A DNA stretch of 64,000 nucleotides from positions 1 to 64,000 of the forward strand of contig NZ_CALPCP010000008.1 of assembly GCF_943192995.1 (NCBI RefSeq), written 5' to 3'. Made by a program: the position numbers and the translations under genes. Of this stretch, positions 33,593-42,086 are shown piece after piece. The stretch comes from Flintibacter muris (GTDB lineage Bacteria > Bacillota > Clostridia > Oscillospirales > Oscillospiraceae). Positions within the stretch are counted from its first letter, which is position 1. The number at the start of each line of letters is the position of its first letter. The notes under the pieces were generated by a model that saw only the letters and a program-made list of their open reading frames with translations, had not been told where the DNA came from and made no database searches.

Positions 33593-36500
33593 TTATTCGG
33601 AGAGAGTAACTGTTATAACACTCACAGCACCAGTGAAGTTACTAACAGTGAACTCCAGAGTAGCAGCAGTATCGGTGGTAAATGCCTCGCCTGCAGCGAA
33701 CTCCGCGATAGCAGCCGCAGTCTTGTAGGTGCCTTCCGCATCCGCGCCATTAGCCGCAATCAGAGCCTTCACGTCTTTCGTGCCGACAGTACCATTAGTG
33801 GTAAACTTCAGAGTGACTTTCAGGGTCGCGTCGGTTTTAACCAGAGTGTCAGCGCCCGCAGTCAGCTTGTCAGCCTCATTAACAACCAGCTCCATAATGG
33901 GGGCGTTGTTGGTGGTGTCAATGGAATCGCCGGTAGTGGTAGTGTGCGTACCAGCGGCAATAGTGGTGGCGGACAGTTTGAAGTAGCCCTTGGTGCCGTT
34001 GGTCTCAATGACTGCACCATTCGTGACAGCAGCAGTAGAGTCACTGGACGGAATAGCAGTCTTCGTGCCAGCGGTATCCTTATAAATGAAGATGTTTGCA
34101 CCAGCGTTATCAATAGTAATATTAGCCAGGGTCAGGAAGTCGTTGGTTTTCACATCATCCTTATTCTTGGATACGACGTTCACACCGTTTACTGTGGCCA
34201 CAACCAAGTCATTGGCAATGTTGATACTGTTAGCAGCAATGTCCCGACCATCGACCTTCAGCCCAGCGGTGGAACCGTCGCGGTTTGTTACAAGCTCAAC
34301 ATTCTCGCCCTTAGACTTGAGGTACTTATAAGCAAACTCGAACTTCTCCTCGTCAGTATCCAGGTTGGTAGCCACCTTGTTGGTCTTGATGTTTACCACG
34401 GAGTAGTCATTGGCGATGAAGTAGGCCACACCGTCAATCTGATCGTTGGTCGTGACAGTGATAACCGCATCCTTCGCAGGCATCTGGAAGTGGAATACGC
34501 CGGTGGAACCAACTGCGGTCGCCTTACTCTCAGCAGCACCGTACTCTTTCTCAGACCACTTGGCACTGGCCAAATTCACACCTTCCACAGCGGACCGAAC
34601 CAGGACGTACCTGCCCTCGGCGGCGGTCACAGAACTGCCCCATTCCTCGTCGGCGGGGATGGTGCCAGCAGTGGGAGCATTATCCATCACGGCGAACTCC
34701 AGGGTATCCTTCACGTTGGGGCCAACTTCGACAGCATAGGTGGTGGGCTTGGGAGCCTCAGGCTTGATCTCGGTGTCCTTGATGATGACATACACGAAGT
34801 CGCCGCCAGTGGCCTTGAGGCCAGTGTCAAAGGTGATTGCAGCGCCGTCGGTCGCGATTGCACCGCTGGTTGCAGTAGTCTCACCATCCGCCTTGGTGGC
34901 GCCTACGATCTCGTAGCTCGCCTTGTCAGCGGGAGCCTTGTACTGACGGGTCTCAGGCAGAGTGAAGGTGAACTTGAAGCCAGCATCAGCAGTGCCGACC
35001 TTCATGCTTCCGTCGCTGTCGCTGTCGATTGTACCCATAGCAGCAGTAGCGTCAGCGCCAGTCTTGGTGTCATAGACATACTTGACAGCGGCGTTGGTCC
35101 ACTTCACATTGCTGATCTCAGCCTTGAGCTGGCTGGCGTCGATCAGGCCCTTATCAATGGCGCTCTCCAGGTCACTCACTCCAGTGACGCCAGAGAAGGA
35201 ATAAACATCACCATCGCCAAGAGCCTTGGTGCCAAAATTTCTCTCGGTCAGAGTCTTAACCACACTCACGTTGTCGCGGATGGTGACATCGAAGGTTACC
35301 TGATTTGCACTGTTCACCTCAGCAGCCCACTCAGGAGCCTTGAAGTTCACAGTCAGGCTGACCTTGCCCAGGCGGGTGGTGTTGATGTTGCCGCCGATGC
35401 TGCCCTTGGCAATAGCAGTACCCTCAGCCGCAGTAACCTTGCCGCCGGTCTGTTCCTCATCACCGCCGGTAGTCGGCTTGTTATCGGGGGCGGCGTTCTT
35501 GTCGTTGATGATAATAACGGTGGCGGAGTTGTTCACCAGAATGGCGTTCAGCTCGACCAGAGACCACTTGTTGGTCCAGTTGGCCTTCTCATACTTGACG
35601 TTCATGTCTTTCAGAGCGTTGCGCAGGCCATTGTAGCCGGAGTAGACAGTGCAGTCCTCAACGGAGTCGAACAGGCCCACAGTGCCGTCGCTCTTCAGCT
35701 TGCTGCCCAGAGCCAGAACAACCTTAACGTCGGGGGACACGGCAAAGCCCTTGGTGATGTCGTCCTCGGTGTACAGGGTGCCCTGCTCATCAAACTTGAT
35801 GGCGGCGGGCAGAGAGACGTCGTGGAGCAGGACATTGTCCTTCTTGGTCACGGCCTCGCGGGCATCCTTGATGTCCTGGATAAAGCCGTCGGTCAGGTCG
35901 CCGTCCTCAATCTTGGTCTTCAGAGCCTCAGCGCGGCGGACGTTGCCGTCAGCGTCGAACTTGATTTCGTAGCACTCGCCCTGGAGCATATTGTCAGTGC
36001 CGATCTCCTTCAGGGTCTTGCCCACGTACTTGATCTCGGTCTTCTTACCGTCGATGATGACCTCACGGCTCCAGGTCCACTTGCCGTCGTTGTCGGCGCG
36101 GGTGGTGTTGCCGTTGTAGGACTCCCACTTCACCTTGCTGCTGTTTACATAGGCCCAGTTGGAGGAGATGCCCTCGTCCTCGCCGATGGTGACAACAGCA
36201 ATGATGTAGTTCTTGTCGTTGTACAGGGTGTAGATTTCCTCGGCGGGAGCCTCGTAGAGGTTGCCGTTCTCGCTGACGTCCTCGCAGTTCTTCACGGAAA
36301 TCTTAACATTCCGGTGGCCGGTCACCACGGAGGTCACATCACTGATGATGCGGCGGCTGCGGTTCGCGCCATTGTAGTCCTTGGCGGGGATGTTATCCAG
36401 CTCCACGTTCAGGTACACGGTCTTGTCGTCGCCGTAGGTGACGGACTGAGCGGTACCGGCGTAGTCCTTCACGCCGCCGGTGGTGGCGTAGCTGGGCAGA

Positions 36501-38431
36501 GAGATGTGCTTTTGATCAATGGTGGTCTCGTCACTGCCGGCCACCTTGTCAGTCTTCCACTGAGCGGCCTTGGCGGTGGTGGGACGGGGGGACTCGGAAA
36601 TCTGGTCCAGAGTGTACACGTCGTTGGAGTCCACGCGGTAGGTGCACCAGGTGTTGGCCTGAGAGGGCTCGTCAAAGCGGCCCAGGGCGCTCTCCTTGGT
36701 GTCCACCTTCACGGTCTTCATGGTGCCGTCCAGGTGGATCACGTTGGCGTCTACCATACGGGTGGACAGGTTGCTGTAGCCCTGCTCAATGCCGGTCAGG
36801 AACACGTACTGGTCGGGATCCTCATTCATCTCCAGACCGATAGCATAGCCGTACTTGTCCAGAATCACATTGTAGGTGACATCCTTCATGTTGACCTTGT
36901 CGTACTGATACAGCACCTCCACGTCGTAGCGGGCGGTGGAAGCGTAGTCATACTGGGTGCCGCTCAGGTTGATCCAGTCACGCTGAGAGAAGGAGTTAAT
37001 CACGGTATCGCTGACAACCTCAGGAGCAGCCATGGTCTGGATGGCGCTGTCGGCCACGGTGACCAGGAACAGATCGTCTTCCTTCACGTCCTTGATGTCG
37101 AAGTCATCGCCGTCAACGGTGATGGTCTCAACAACAGAGGTGGTGTCGTTGGGGTTCTTCTTTGCGTAGACACGGGCCTGCACATCATCTGCGATAGCAT
37201 AGACATCCAGCCGCACATCATCATCCTTGGCATCATAGTCCTCGGTGGCCTTGGCCAGGTAGGTGTTAATGACGGAGATGTAAACGGTATACAGGCTGGG
37301 ATCGGTGTACTCAGTGTCCACAAAGACCTGGGTCAGAACACCCTTGCCGGTGCCGCCCACGCCGTCCTTGTTGGTCCGGTACAGGTCATTCTTGTCAAAG
37401 TAGGAGCCGGCATCCTTCAGCACGGCAGCGCCCTTGGCGTCGTCATACTGCACGCCGTCAACAGCGATCTCGAACCGATAGGTGTCAATGGTGTTCTTGG
37501 TCAGCAGCTCATACAGAGTCTGGCCAGTGACCTTGGTGGTATACTCCTGCTTCAGCAGCTCCTTCTTCACATAGGTGCCGATTTCGTTGCCCTTGTACTC
37601 CCAGATGCGGGAAGGACGGTTGAAATCATCGACCTGCTTGTCATACAGCTTCAGCTCGCCGTTGTACAGCTGCTCGCCCAGTTCCACAATGGGGGCGTCG
37701 TTGGCGGAACCCATGGAGGTAGCGCCCACGCTGCTGATAGAACGGGCAAAAGCCTTGTTGCTGGTGACAAAGACGTAGTTGACCTTGCCGCTGGTGGCAA
37801 TCACCTGACCGTTGGAGTCAAAGTAGTTCAGGGTGTTGCCGTCGGCCTGGACCATGCCGCTCTGGAGGGCGTTCAGCACCATCTGAGCCACCTGATTACG
37901 GGTCATGGGCTCGGTAGCGCTGGAGCCAACACCGTCAAAGATGCCGATGTTGTTGCCCTGGAGGACGGTGGAGACCTCAAAGCCGTTGGCGTAGTCGCTC
38001 TGGTACTTGAAGTAACCCAGGGCACGCATCAGCATAGAGGCGGCCTCCACAGCGGTCACAGTGGCGCCGGGATCGTACACGCCGTCGCCGCGGCCGGACA
38101 CAATGCCGTTGGCGGCGCAGGCGCCGACCCAGCCCCGGGCCCAGTCGTACACGTCGTCAAAGGGACAGGTAGCAGTATAGTAGTTGTAATCCAGGTTCAG
38201 CAGTTTGCCCATGACAACCGCCATCTCAGCGCGGTTGACGGAACGCTCAGGGCCAAAGCCCCGCTCGTCGCCGACCATGACTTCGATGGTCTGCAGAACC
38301 TCGATCGCTTCGACGTTGTCAGTTTCGCTGACATCGTCGTAGCCCGCAGCCGCGCTGGAACCGACAACCATCATGCCCAGGAGCATGACAGAGGCCAGAG
38401 TGAGGCTGAGGGCCCGCTTCAGGTTTCTCAT
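33593..38431 (-). CDS. Large S-layer protein with SLH domains
   Basis: A 1,612-residue exported surface protein, probably the main S-layer subunit. A signal peptide (about 1-28, ending SSAAAG) is followed by three N-terminal SLH domains that bind wall polymers: about 30-80 (GFGPERSVNRAEMAVVMGKL), 90-145 (FDDVYDWARGWVGACAANG) and 150-200 (EPMTRNQVAQMVLNAL). The rest is Thr/Asp/Lys/Val-rich beta-sandwich sequence without catalytic motifs. I start at ATG 38431 behind GGAGG; the frame runs 58 codons upstream into non-coding DNA. Its long upstream region holds five GGTAGAY repeats. The uniform codon use fits a very highly expressed gene. Confidence 0.93.
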   Translation of the reverse strand: MRNLKRALSLTLASVMLLGMMVVGSSAAAGYDDVSETDNVEAIEVLQTIEVMVGDERGFGPERSVNRAEMAVVMGKLLNLDYNYYTATCPFDDVYDWARGWVGACAANGIVSGRGDGVYDPGATVTAVEAASMLMRALGYFKYQSDYANGFEVSTVLQGNNIGIFDGVGSSATEPMTRNQVAQMVLNALQSGMVQADGNTLNYFDSNGQVIATSGKVNYVFVTSNKAFARSISSVGATSMGSANDAPIVELGEQLYNGELKLYDKQVDDFNRPSRIWEYKGNEIGTYVKKELLKQEYTTKVTGQTLYELLTKNTIDTYRFEIAVDGVQYDDAKGAAVLKDAGSYFDKNDLYRTNKDGVGGTGKGVLTQVFVDTEYTDPSLYTVYISVINTYLAKATEDYDAKDDDVRLDVYAIADDVQARVYAKKNPNDTTSVVETITVDGDDFDIKDVKEDDLFLVTVADSAIQTMAAPEVVSDTVINSFSQRDWINLSGTQYDYASTARYDVEVLYQYDKVNMKDVTYNVILDKYGYAIGLEMNEDPDQYVFLTGIEQGYSNLSTRMVDANVIHLDGTMKTVKVDTKESALGRFDEPSQANTWCTYRVDSNDVYTLDQISESPRPTTAKAAQWKTDKVAGSDETTIDQKHISLPSYATTGGVKDYAGTAQSVTYGDDKTVYLNVELDNIPAKDYNGANRSRRIISDVTSVVTGHRNVKISVKNCEDVSENGNLYEAPAEEIYTLYNDKNYIIAVVTIGEDEGISSNWAYVNSSKVKWESYNGNTTRADNDGKWTWSREVIIDGKKTEIKYVGKTLKEIGTDNMLQGECYEIKFDADGNVRRAEALKTKIEDGDLTDGFIQDIKDAREAVTKKDNVLLHDVSLPAAIKFDEQGTLYTEDDITKGFAVSPDVKVVLALGSKLKSDGTVGLFDSVEDCTVYSGYNGLRNALKDMNVKYEKANWTNKWSLVELNAILVNNSATVIIINDKNAAPDNKPTTGGDEEQTGGKVTAAEGTAIAKGSIGGNINTTRLGKVSLTVNFKAPEWAAEVNSANQVTFDVTIRDNVSVVKTLTERNFGTKALGDGDVYSFSGVTGVSDLESAIDKGLIDASQLKAEISNVKWTNAAVKYVYDTKTGADATAAMGTIDSDSDGSMKVGTADAGFKFTFTLPETRQYKAPADKASYEIVGATKADGETTATSGAIATDGAAITFDTGLKATGGDFVYVIIKDTEIKPEAPKPTTYAVEVGPNVKDTLEFAVMDNAPTAGTIPADEEWGSSVTAAEGRYVLVRSAVEGVNLASAKWSEKEYGAAESKATAVGSTGVFHFQMPAKDAVITVTTNDQIDGVAYFIANDYSVVNIKTNKVATNLDTDEEKFEFAYKYLKSKGENVELVTNRDGSTAGLKVDGRDIAANSINIANDLVVATVNGVNVVSKNKDDVKTNDFLTLANITIDNAGANIFIYKDTAGTKTAIPSSDSTAAVTNGAVIETNGTKGYFKLSATTIAAGTHTTTTGDSIDTTNNAPIMELVVNEADKLTAGADTLVKTDATLKVTLKFTTNGTVGTKDVKALIAANGADAEGTYKTAAAIAEFAAGEAFTTDTAATLEFTVSNFTGAVSVITVTLSE

Positions 38432-38808
38432 TCGGATTTCCTCCTTTAATTTTTTTCGGCCTGAGAGGGGCCGGTCTGGCCGAAACGCATCCTCATCCGA
38501 TCTTTGGTAGACCCCGTAAGTCCAACCCTTTTGCCGGAAAATTCTGCGTTTTGACCAAAAAATCAGAGGTTTTTTAACGTTCCCGCCCTGCCACCGCCGT
38601 GTCACGCCTCTTGCATGGCGTTAAAGATTGCAAAAACGAGTAGAAATCCGCAAAAATCACCTGATTCGATATAAAAAAGTGCAAACTGGTAGACGCCTGG
38701 TAGATGACCTGGAAAATGGAAAACCAGCCAATCCCTTGCGCCGCAGAGGATTGGCGGGTTTTGAGGTAGACATTTGGTAGACTTGATGGCCCAAGTGCTG
38801 CCATGCAA
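38432..38808. other. Long upstream region of the S-layer gene
   Basis: About 380 bp without a gene. It contains the GGTAGAY repeats (38506-38782) and probably the S-layer promoter and a long untranslated leader; I cannot fix the -35/-10 with confidence. Open frames across it are antisense artefacts. Confidence 0.5.
38506..38782. repeat. Five GGTAGAY repeats, two of the gaps exactly 11 bp
   Basis: GGTAGAC at 38506, 38688, 38765 and 38776, and GGTAGAT at 38699. The two tandem pairs (38688/38699 and 38765/38776) have an 11-bp period, about one helical turn, so a protein dimer could bind both units from the same side. Confidence 0.65.
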
Positions 38809-38893
38809 AGAAAAAAGGGCGCAGTGCGCCCTCATTTCCATTAAATGTATGCAAACGTCCCACTTTGGGGTGGTTTTCTGTGTTTTATAGAGG
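38809..38893 (-). ncRNA. Hairpin-terminator element, copy 2 (candidate small RNA)
   Basis: Second copy of the element at 32745-32826, same strand, ending GGGCGCACTGCGCCC-TTTTTTC. It lies about 380 bp upstream of the S-layer start and directly adjoins a REP-like repeat. Both copies keep the linker sequence, not only the stems. Confidence 0.55.
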
Positions 38894-38901
38894 ACCGATA
38901 A

Positions 38902-39058
38902 GCCTCCCTTCGCAAAGGGAGGGGGACCGCCGCCGCAGGCGGTGGCGGAGGGTTTTCTCCAACACACCGCCGTAATTCGGGGAAAACTCTCACCCGGTTT
39001 CGCCGGGAGCCCTCTTTGCGAAGGAGGCCTCAGGGGTGTGCTCTTCGCAAGGGGCCTA
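38902..39058. repeat. REP-like structured repeat, copy B
   Basis: CCTCCCTTCGCAAAGGGAGG, variable hairpin CCGCCGCAGGCGG, GGAGGGTTTTCTCC...GGGGAAAACTC, CCGGTTTCGCCGG, and closing CCTCTTTGCGAAGGAGG. An extra half-unit (CTCTTCGCAAGGGGCC) follows at about 39040-39056 and touches the IS5 end. Confidence 0.85.
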
Positions 39059-39745
39059 GAGGTTGTCTGAAAAATAAATATTGTACAAGTCGTTTGAAGG
39101 TGCGAAAATAGGTATATGAAACGATATGAATTGACAAAAAAACAATGGGAAAGCGTGAAAGCGATACTTCCGGCAGAAAGGACAGGGCAGCGGGGCCGTC
39201 CTCGGAAAGATGATAGGAAAATGCTCAATGGGATGCTCTGGATCGCCCGTAGTGGAGCCCAGTGGCGAGAACTGCCGGAGGCGTATGGCCCCTGGCAGTC
39301 TGTGTACGCCCGATTTGCCAAATGGCGGGACGATGGCACATTGGAAGCCGTATTTCGTGCATTGTCCGCAGATACGGATATGGAAAACCTGAGTTTGGAC
39401 TCTATTTGCATCAAGGTTCACGAAAGTGCCAATGGAGAGGGAAAAAACGGCGGATAAAGCAATCGGGCGAACCGAAGGCGGGTTGAATACAAAACTGCAT
39501 GCCATTGTGGATGGGCTGGGAAATCCGGTTGAATTCATGCTGTCTGCGGGGAATGACCATGATTCAGTCTATGCTGTTGAACTGCTGGAAAAGGTGGAGA
39601 TTGGCGGTAGCAATGTATTAGCAGACTGTGCTTATGGGGTAAAGACGATTCGAGCTTATATCTCAGAGCAGGGCGCCAGCTATGTGATTCCGCCACAGAG
39701 CAATGTTTCTGATCCGTGGCCGGTAGATTGGTGGCTGTACCAGAA
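39059..39745 (+). mobile_element. IS5-family insertion sequence, 3'-truncated
   Basis: The left end begins GAGGTTGTCTGAAAAATA, typical of IS5/IS427 terminal repeats. Two overlapping transposase frames follow. No matching right terminal repeat (…TTTTCAGACAACCTC) is seen before the metK promoter, and the second frame loses homology near 39740. The right end has therefore been deleted and the copy is probably inactive. Confidence 0.82.
39116..39457 (+). CDS. IS5-family transposase, first frame
   Basis: 113 residues forming the N-terminal part of an IS5 (IS427 group) transposase: the DUF4096-type domain YELTKKQWESVKAILP, GRPRKDDRKMLNGMLWIARSG and WRELPEAYGPW, then the first catalytic Asp in LDSICIKVH. 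It ends in an A6 run (GGAAAAAACGG) where the second frame takes over by a +1 (or -2) shift, the known way IS427-type elements make the full transposase. Confidence 0.85.
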   Translation: MKRYELTKKQWESVKAILPAERTGQRGRPRKDDRKMLNGMLWIARSGAQWRELPEAYGPWQSVYARFAKWRDDGTLEAVFRALSADTDMENLSLDSICIKVHESANGEGKNGG

Positions 39746-39797
39746 AATACCTGCCCAAATTCATCTTGACAAATTGCGCAGCCCTGCTATAATATAA
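39426..39797 (+). CDS. IS5-family transposase, second frame, truncated
   Basis: Continuation of the transposase in the +1 frame: DKAIGRTEGGLNTKLHAIVDGLGNP, quoted in part as GRTEGGLNTKLHAIVD, then the second catalytic Asp in LADCAYG. After about PWPVDWWLY the sequence no longer looks like a transposase, and the Glu-bearing C-terminal segment (the usual ...VECFFQKLK block) is missing. It cannot be a working enzyme. The last codons overlap the metK promoter. Confidence 0.8.
   Translation: MPMEREKTADKAIGRTEGGLNTKLHAIVDGLGNPVEFMLSAGNDHDSVYAVELLEKVEIGGSNVLADCAYGVKTIRAYISEQGASYVIPPQSNVSDPWPVDWWLYQKIPAQIHLDKLRSPAII
39766..39793 (+). promoter_or_regulatory. metK promoter
   Basis: TTGACA (39766-39771) and TATAAT (39788-39793) with a 16-base spacer, about 25 bases before the SAM riboswitch. 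Confidence 0.85.
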
Positions 39798-39816
39798 AGC
39801 CGTAACAACTGAATAG

Positions 39817-39975
39817 CCTTATCAAGAGCGGTGGAGGGAACGGCCCGATGAAGCCCGGCAACCTGCGAAAGCAAAGCTGATTTGCGGACGCAAGGTGCTA
39901 AATCCGGCGGTAGTGTATCGAAAGATGAGGGTGCATCCAAACATAACGCTCCGCCATCCGGCGGGGCGTTTTTGC
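39817..39975 (+). promoter_or_regulatory. SAM-I riboswitch (S-box) with terminator
   Basis: The aptamer runs from CTTATCAAGAGCGGTGGAGG through GGCAACC and AAGGTGCTAAATCC to GAAAGATGAGG (39817-39930). A terminator hairpin follows (AACGCTCCGCC / GGCGGGGCG, then T5, 39945-39973). When SAM is plentiful the terminator should form and shut off metK, as in other Firmicutes. Confidence 0.95.
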
Positions 39976-40004
39976 GCTCCCAAGAAAAGAAAGGAGAAAA
40001 AATC

Positions 40005-41189
40005 ATGGCAAAACGACTGTTTACATCCGAATCCGTCACCGAGGGGCATCCTGACAAGATCTGCGATCAGATCTCCGATGCGGTGCTGGACGCCATCTAT
40101 GAAAAGGACCCCATGGCCCGGGTGGCCTGCGAGACCACCGCTACCACCGGTCTGATTCATGTGATGGGTGAGATTACCACTTCCTGCTATGTGGATATCC
40201 CCAAGGTGGCCCGTCAGGTGGTAAAGGAGATCGGCTACGACCGGGCCAAGTACGGCTTTGACAGCAACACCTGCGCGGTAATCACCTCTATCGACGAGCA
40301 GTCCGGTGATATCGCTATGGGAGTGGACAAGTGTCTGGAGGCCAAGGAGGGCACTCAGGACGACGGCCTGGACAACGGCGCCGGCGACCAAGGCATGATG
40401 TTCGGCTACGCCTGCGACGAGACCCCGGAGCTGATGCCCCTTCCCATCTCTCTGGCCCAGAAGCTGGCCATGCAGCTGACAAAGATCCGCAAGGAGGGCA
40501 AGGTGGACTATCTGCGGCCCGACGGCAAGAGCCAGGTCACCGTGGAGTACGACGAGAACAACAAGCCTGTCCGGGTGGACGCAGTGGTGGTTTCCACCCA
40601 GCACGGCCCCGAGGTGGAGCTGGACCAGATCCGCAAGGATATGATTGAGCTGGTCATCAAGCCCATTATCCCCGCCAATCTGCTGGATGAGAACACCAAG
40701 TTCTATGTCAACCCCACCGGCCGGTTCGTCATCGGCGGACCCCAGGGGGACTCCGGCCTCACCGGGCGGAAGATTATTGTGGACACCTATGGCGGCTCCG
40801 CGCCCCACGGCGGCGGCGCTTTCTCCGGCAAGGACCCCACCAAGGTGGACCGCTCCGCCGCCTACGCTGCCCGCTGGGTGGCCAAGAACGTGGTGGCCGC
40901 CGGTCTGGCCTCACGCTGTCAGGTGCAGCTGGCCTACGCCATTGGCGTGGCCCGGCCTGTGTCCGTCCGGGTGGACACCTTCGGTACCGGCGCCGTGGCC
41001 GATGCCAAGCTGGAGGAGGCCGTGGAGAAGGTCTTTGACCTGCGCCCCGCCGCCATCATCCGGGATCTGGACCTGAGAAAGCCCATCTACCGCCAGCTGG
41101 CCGCCTACGGCCACTTCGGCCGGGAAGACCTGGGCGTGGCCTGGGAGAAGACTGACCGGGTGGACGCACTGAAGGAAGCCCTGCGATAA
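40005..41189 (+). CDS. metK: S-adenosylmethionine synthetase
   Basis: Makes SAM from methionine and ATP. The 394-residue protein has the family signatures [29 protein letters not shown], the phosphate loop [16 protein letters not shown] and the expected three-domain layout. I start at ATG 40005 (MAKRLFTSE) behind AAAGGAG, as the longer frame runs back into the riboswitch. Control is by the SAM-I riboswitch directly upstream. A terminator follows. Confidence 0.98.
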   Translation: MAKRLFTSESVTEGHPDKICDQISDAVLDAIYEKDPMARVACETTATTGLIHVMGEITTSCYVDIPKVARQVVKEIGYDRAKYGFDSNTCAVITSIDEQSGDIAMGVDKCLEAKEGTQDDGLDNGAGDQGMMFGYACDETPELMPLPISLAQKLAMQLTKIRKEGKVDYLRPDGKSQVTVEYDENNKPVRVDAVVVSTQHGPEVELDQIRKDMIELVIKPIIPANLLDENTKFYVNPTGRFVIGGPQGDSGLTGRKIIVDTYGGSAPHGGGAFSGKDPTKVDRSAAYAARWVAKNVVAAGLASRCQVQLAYAIGVARPVSVRVDTFGTGAVADAKLEEAVEKVFDLRPAAIIRDLDLRKPIYRQLAAYGHFGREDLGVAWEKTDRVDALKEALR

Positions 41190-41196
41190 GCTGAGA

Positions 41197-41245
41197 CAGG
41201 CTGTCGAAAAGACCAAAAGGTACTTTTTGACAGCCTGATTTTTTA
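41197..41245 (+). terminator. metK terminator
   Basis: Stem CAGGCTGTC...GACAGCCTG extended by AAAAG / CTTTTT and followed by ATTTTTT. Confidence 0.85.
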
Positions 41246-41348
41246 TCTTTTTTCGTCTGGACAATGGCGGGGGAGGGGAGTAAAATAGTACAGCTTGAAC
41301 AAGTTGAACAAAAAATGTCGGTTATCCGGCGTGGAAAGGATCGAAAAT

Positions 41349-41990
41349 ATGAATCAGAATGAAATACTGCGGCGGGTGGACCACACCGTCCTTACCCCCA
41401 CGGCCACCTGGGAACAGGTGAAGCAGGCCTGTGACGACGGCAGGCGGCTGGAGGTTGCCAGTGTGTGCATCCCGCCCCGCTATGTGAAAAAGGCCAACGA
41501 CTATGTGGGAAACACTCTGAAAATCTGCACGGTGATCGGCTTCCCCAACGGCTACTCCACCCCCGAGGTGAAGGTCTTTGAGGCGGAGGACGCCATCCGG
41601 GACGGCGCTGATGAGATCGACATGGTCATCAACCAGGGCCTGGCCAAGGAGGGCGACTGGGAGGGCGTGCTGGCTGAGATCAGGGCGGTAAAGGAGTCCT
41701 GCAAGGGACGGATCCTGAAGGTCATTGTGGAGGCCTGCAACTTTACATATGATGAGAAGATCGCCCTGTGCCGGGTGGTATCCATCTCCGGGGCGGACTT
41801 TATCAAGACCTCCACCGGCTTTGCCTCCGGCGGGGCCACGGTGGAGGATGTAAAGCTTTTGCGGGAGCACGTCAGCCCCGACGTGCGGGTAAAGGCCGCC
41901 GGCGGCATCCGCACCTTTGAGCAGGCCCAGGCCATGCTGGAGGCCGGCGCTGACCGCATTGGGGCCAGCGCCCTGGTGGGGCTGATCTGA
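41349..41990 (+). CDS. deoC: Deoxyribose-phosphate aldolase
   Basis: A class I aldolase of 213 residues that splits deoxyribose 5-phosphate into acetaldehyde and glyceraldehyde 3-phosphate. Conserved pieces are the start VDHTVLTPTAT, CTVIGFPNGYS, the first active Lys region KVIVEACNFT, the Schiff-base Lys in DFIKTSTGFASGGAT, and VKAAGGIRTFEQA. I start at ATG 41349 with AAAGGAT upstream; earlier frame codons have no support. It is a single-gene unit between two terminators. Confidence 0.96.
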   Translation: MNQNEILRRVDHTVLTPTATWEQVKQACDDGRRLEVASVCIPPRYVKKANDYVGNTLKICTVIGFPNGYSTPEVKVFEAEDAIRDGADEIDMVINQGLAKEGDWEGVLAEIRAVKESCKGRILKVIVEACNFTYDEKIALCRVVSISGADFIKTSTGFASGGATVEDVKLLREHVSPDVRVKAAGGIRTFEQAQAMLEAGADRIGASALVGLI

Positions 41991-42046
41991 CAGTCCTGGA
42001 AACAAAGTGCAGATGTGAGTTGCTTCAGAAATGTTGACTGTATAAG

Positions 42047-42080
42047 AAAAAGCCTCCATCCGGTTGGATGGAGGCTTTTT
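42047..42080. terminator. Bidirectional terminator
   Basis: A perfect 15-bp stem (AAAAAGCCTCCATCC / GGATGGAGGCTTTTT) with a four-base loop between the convergent deoC and foldase genes. Confidence 0.92.
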
Positions 42081-42086
42081 GTATTT

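Noticed and set aside
33503-38449. A 1,648-codon plus-strand open frame opposite the S-layer gene
   Set aside because: It is the antisense of a signal peptide-SLH gene with clear start, ribosome site and terminator. High-GC codon bias leaves long empty frames on the other strand.
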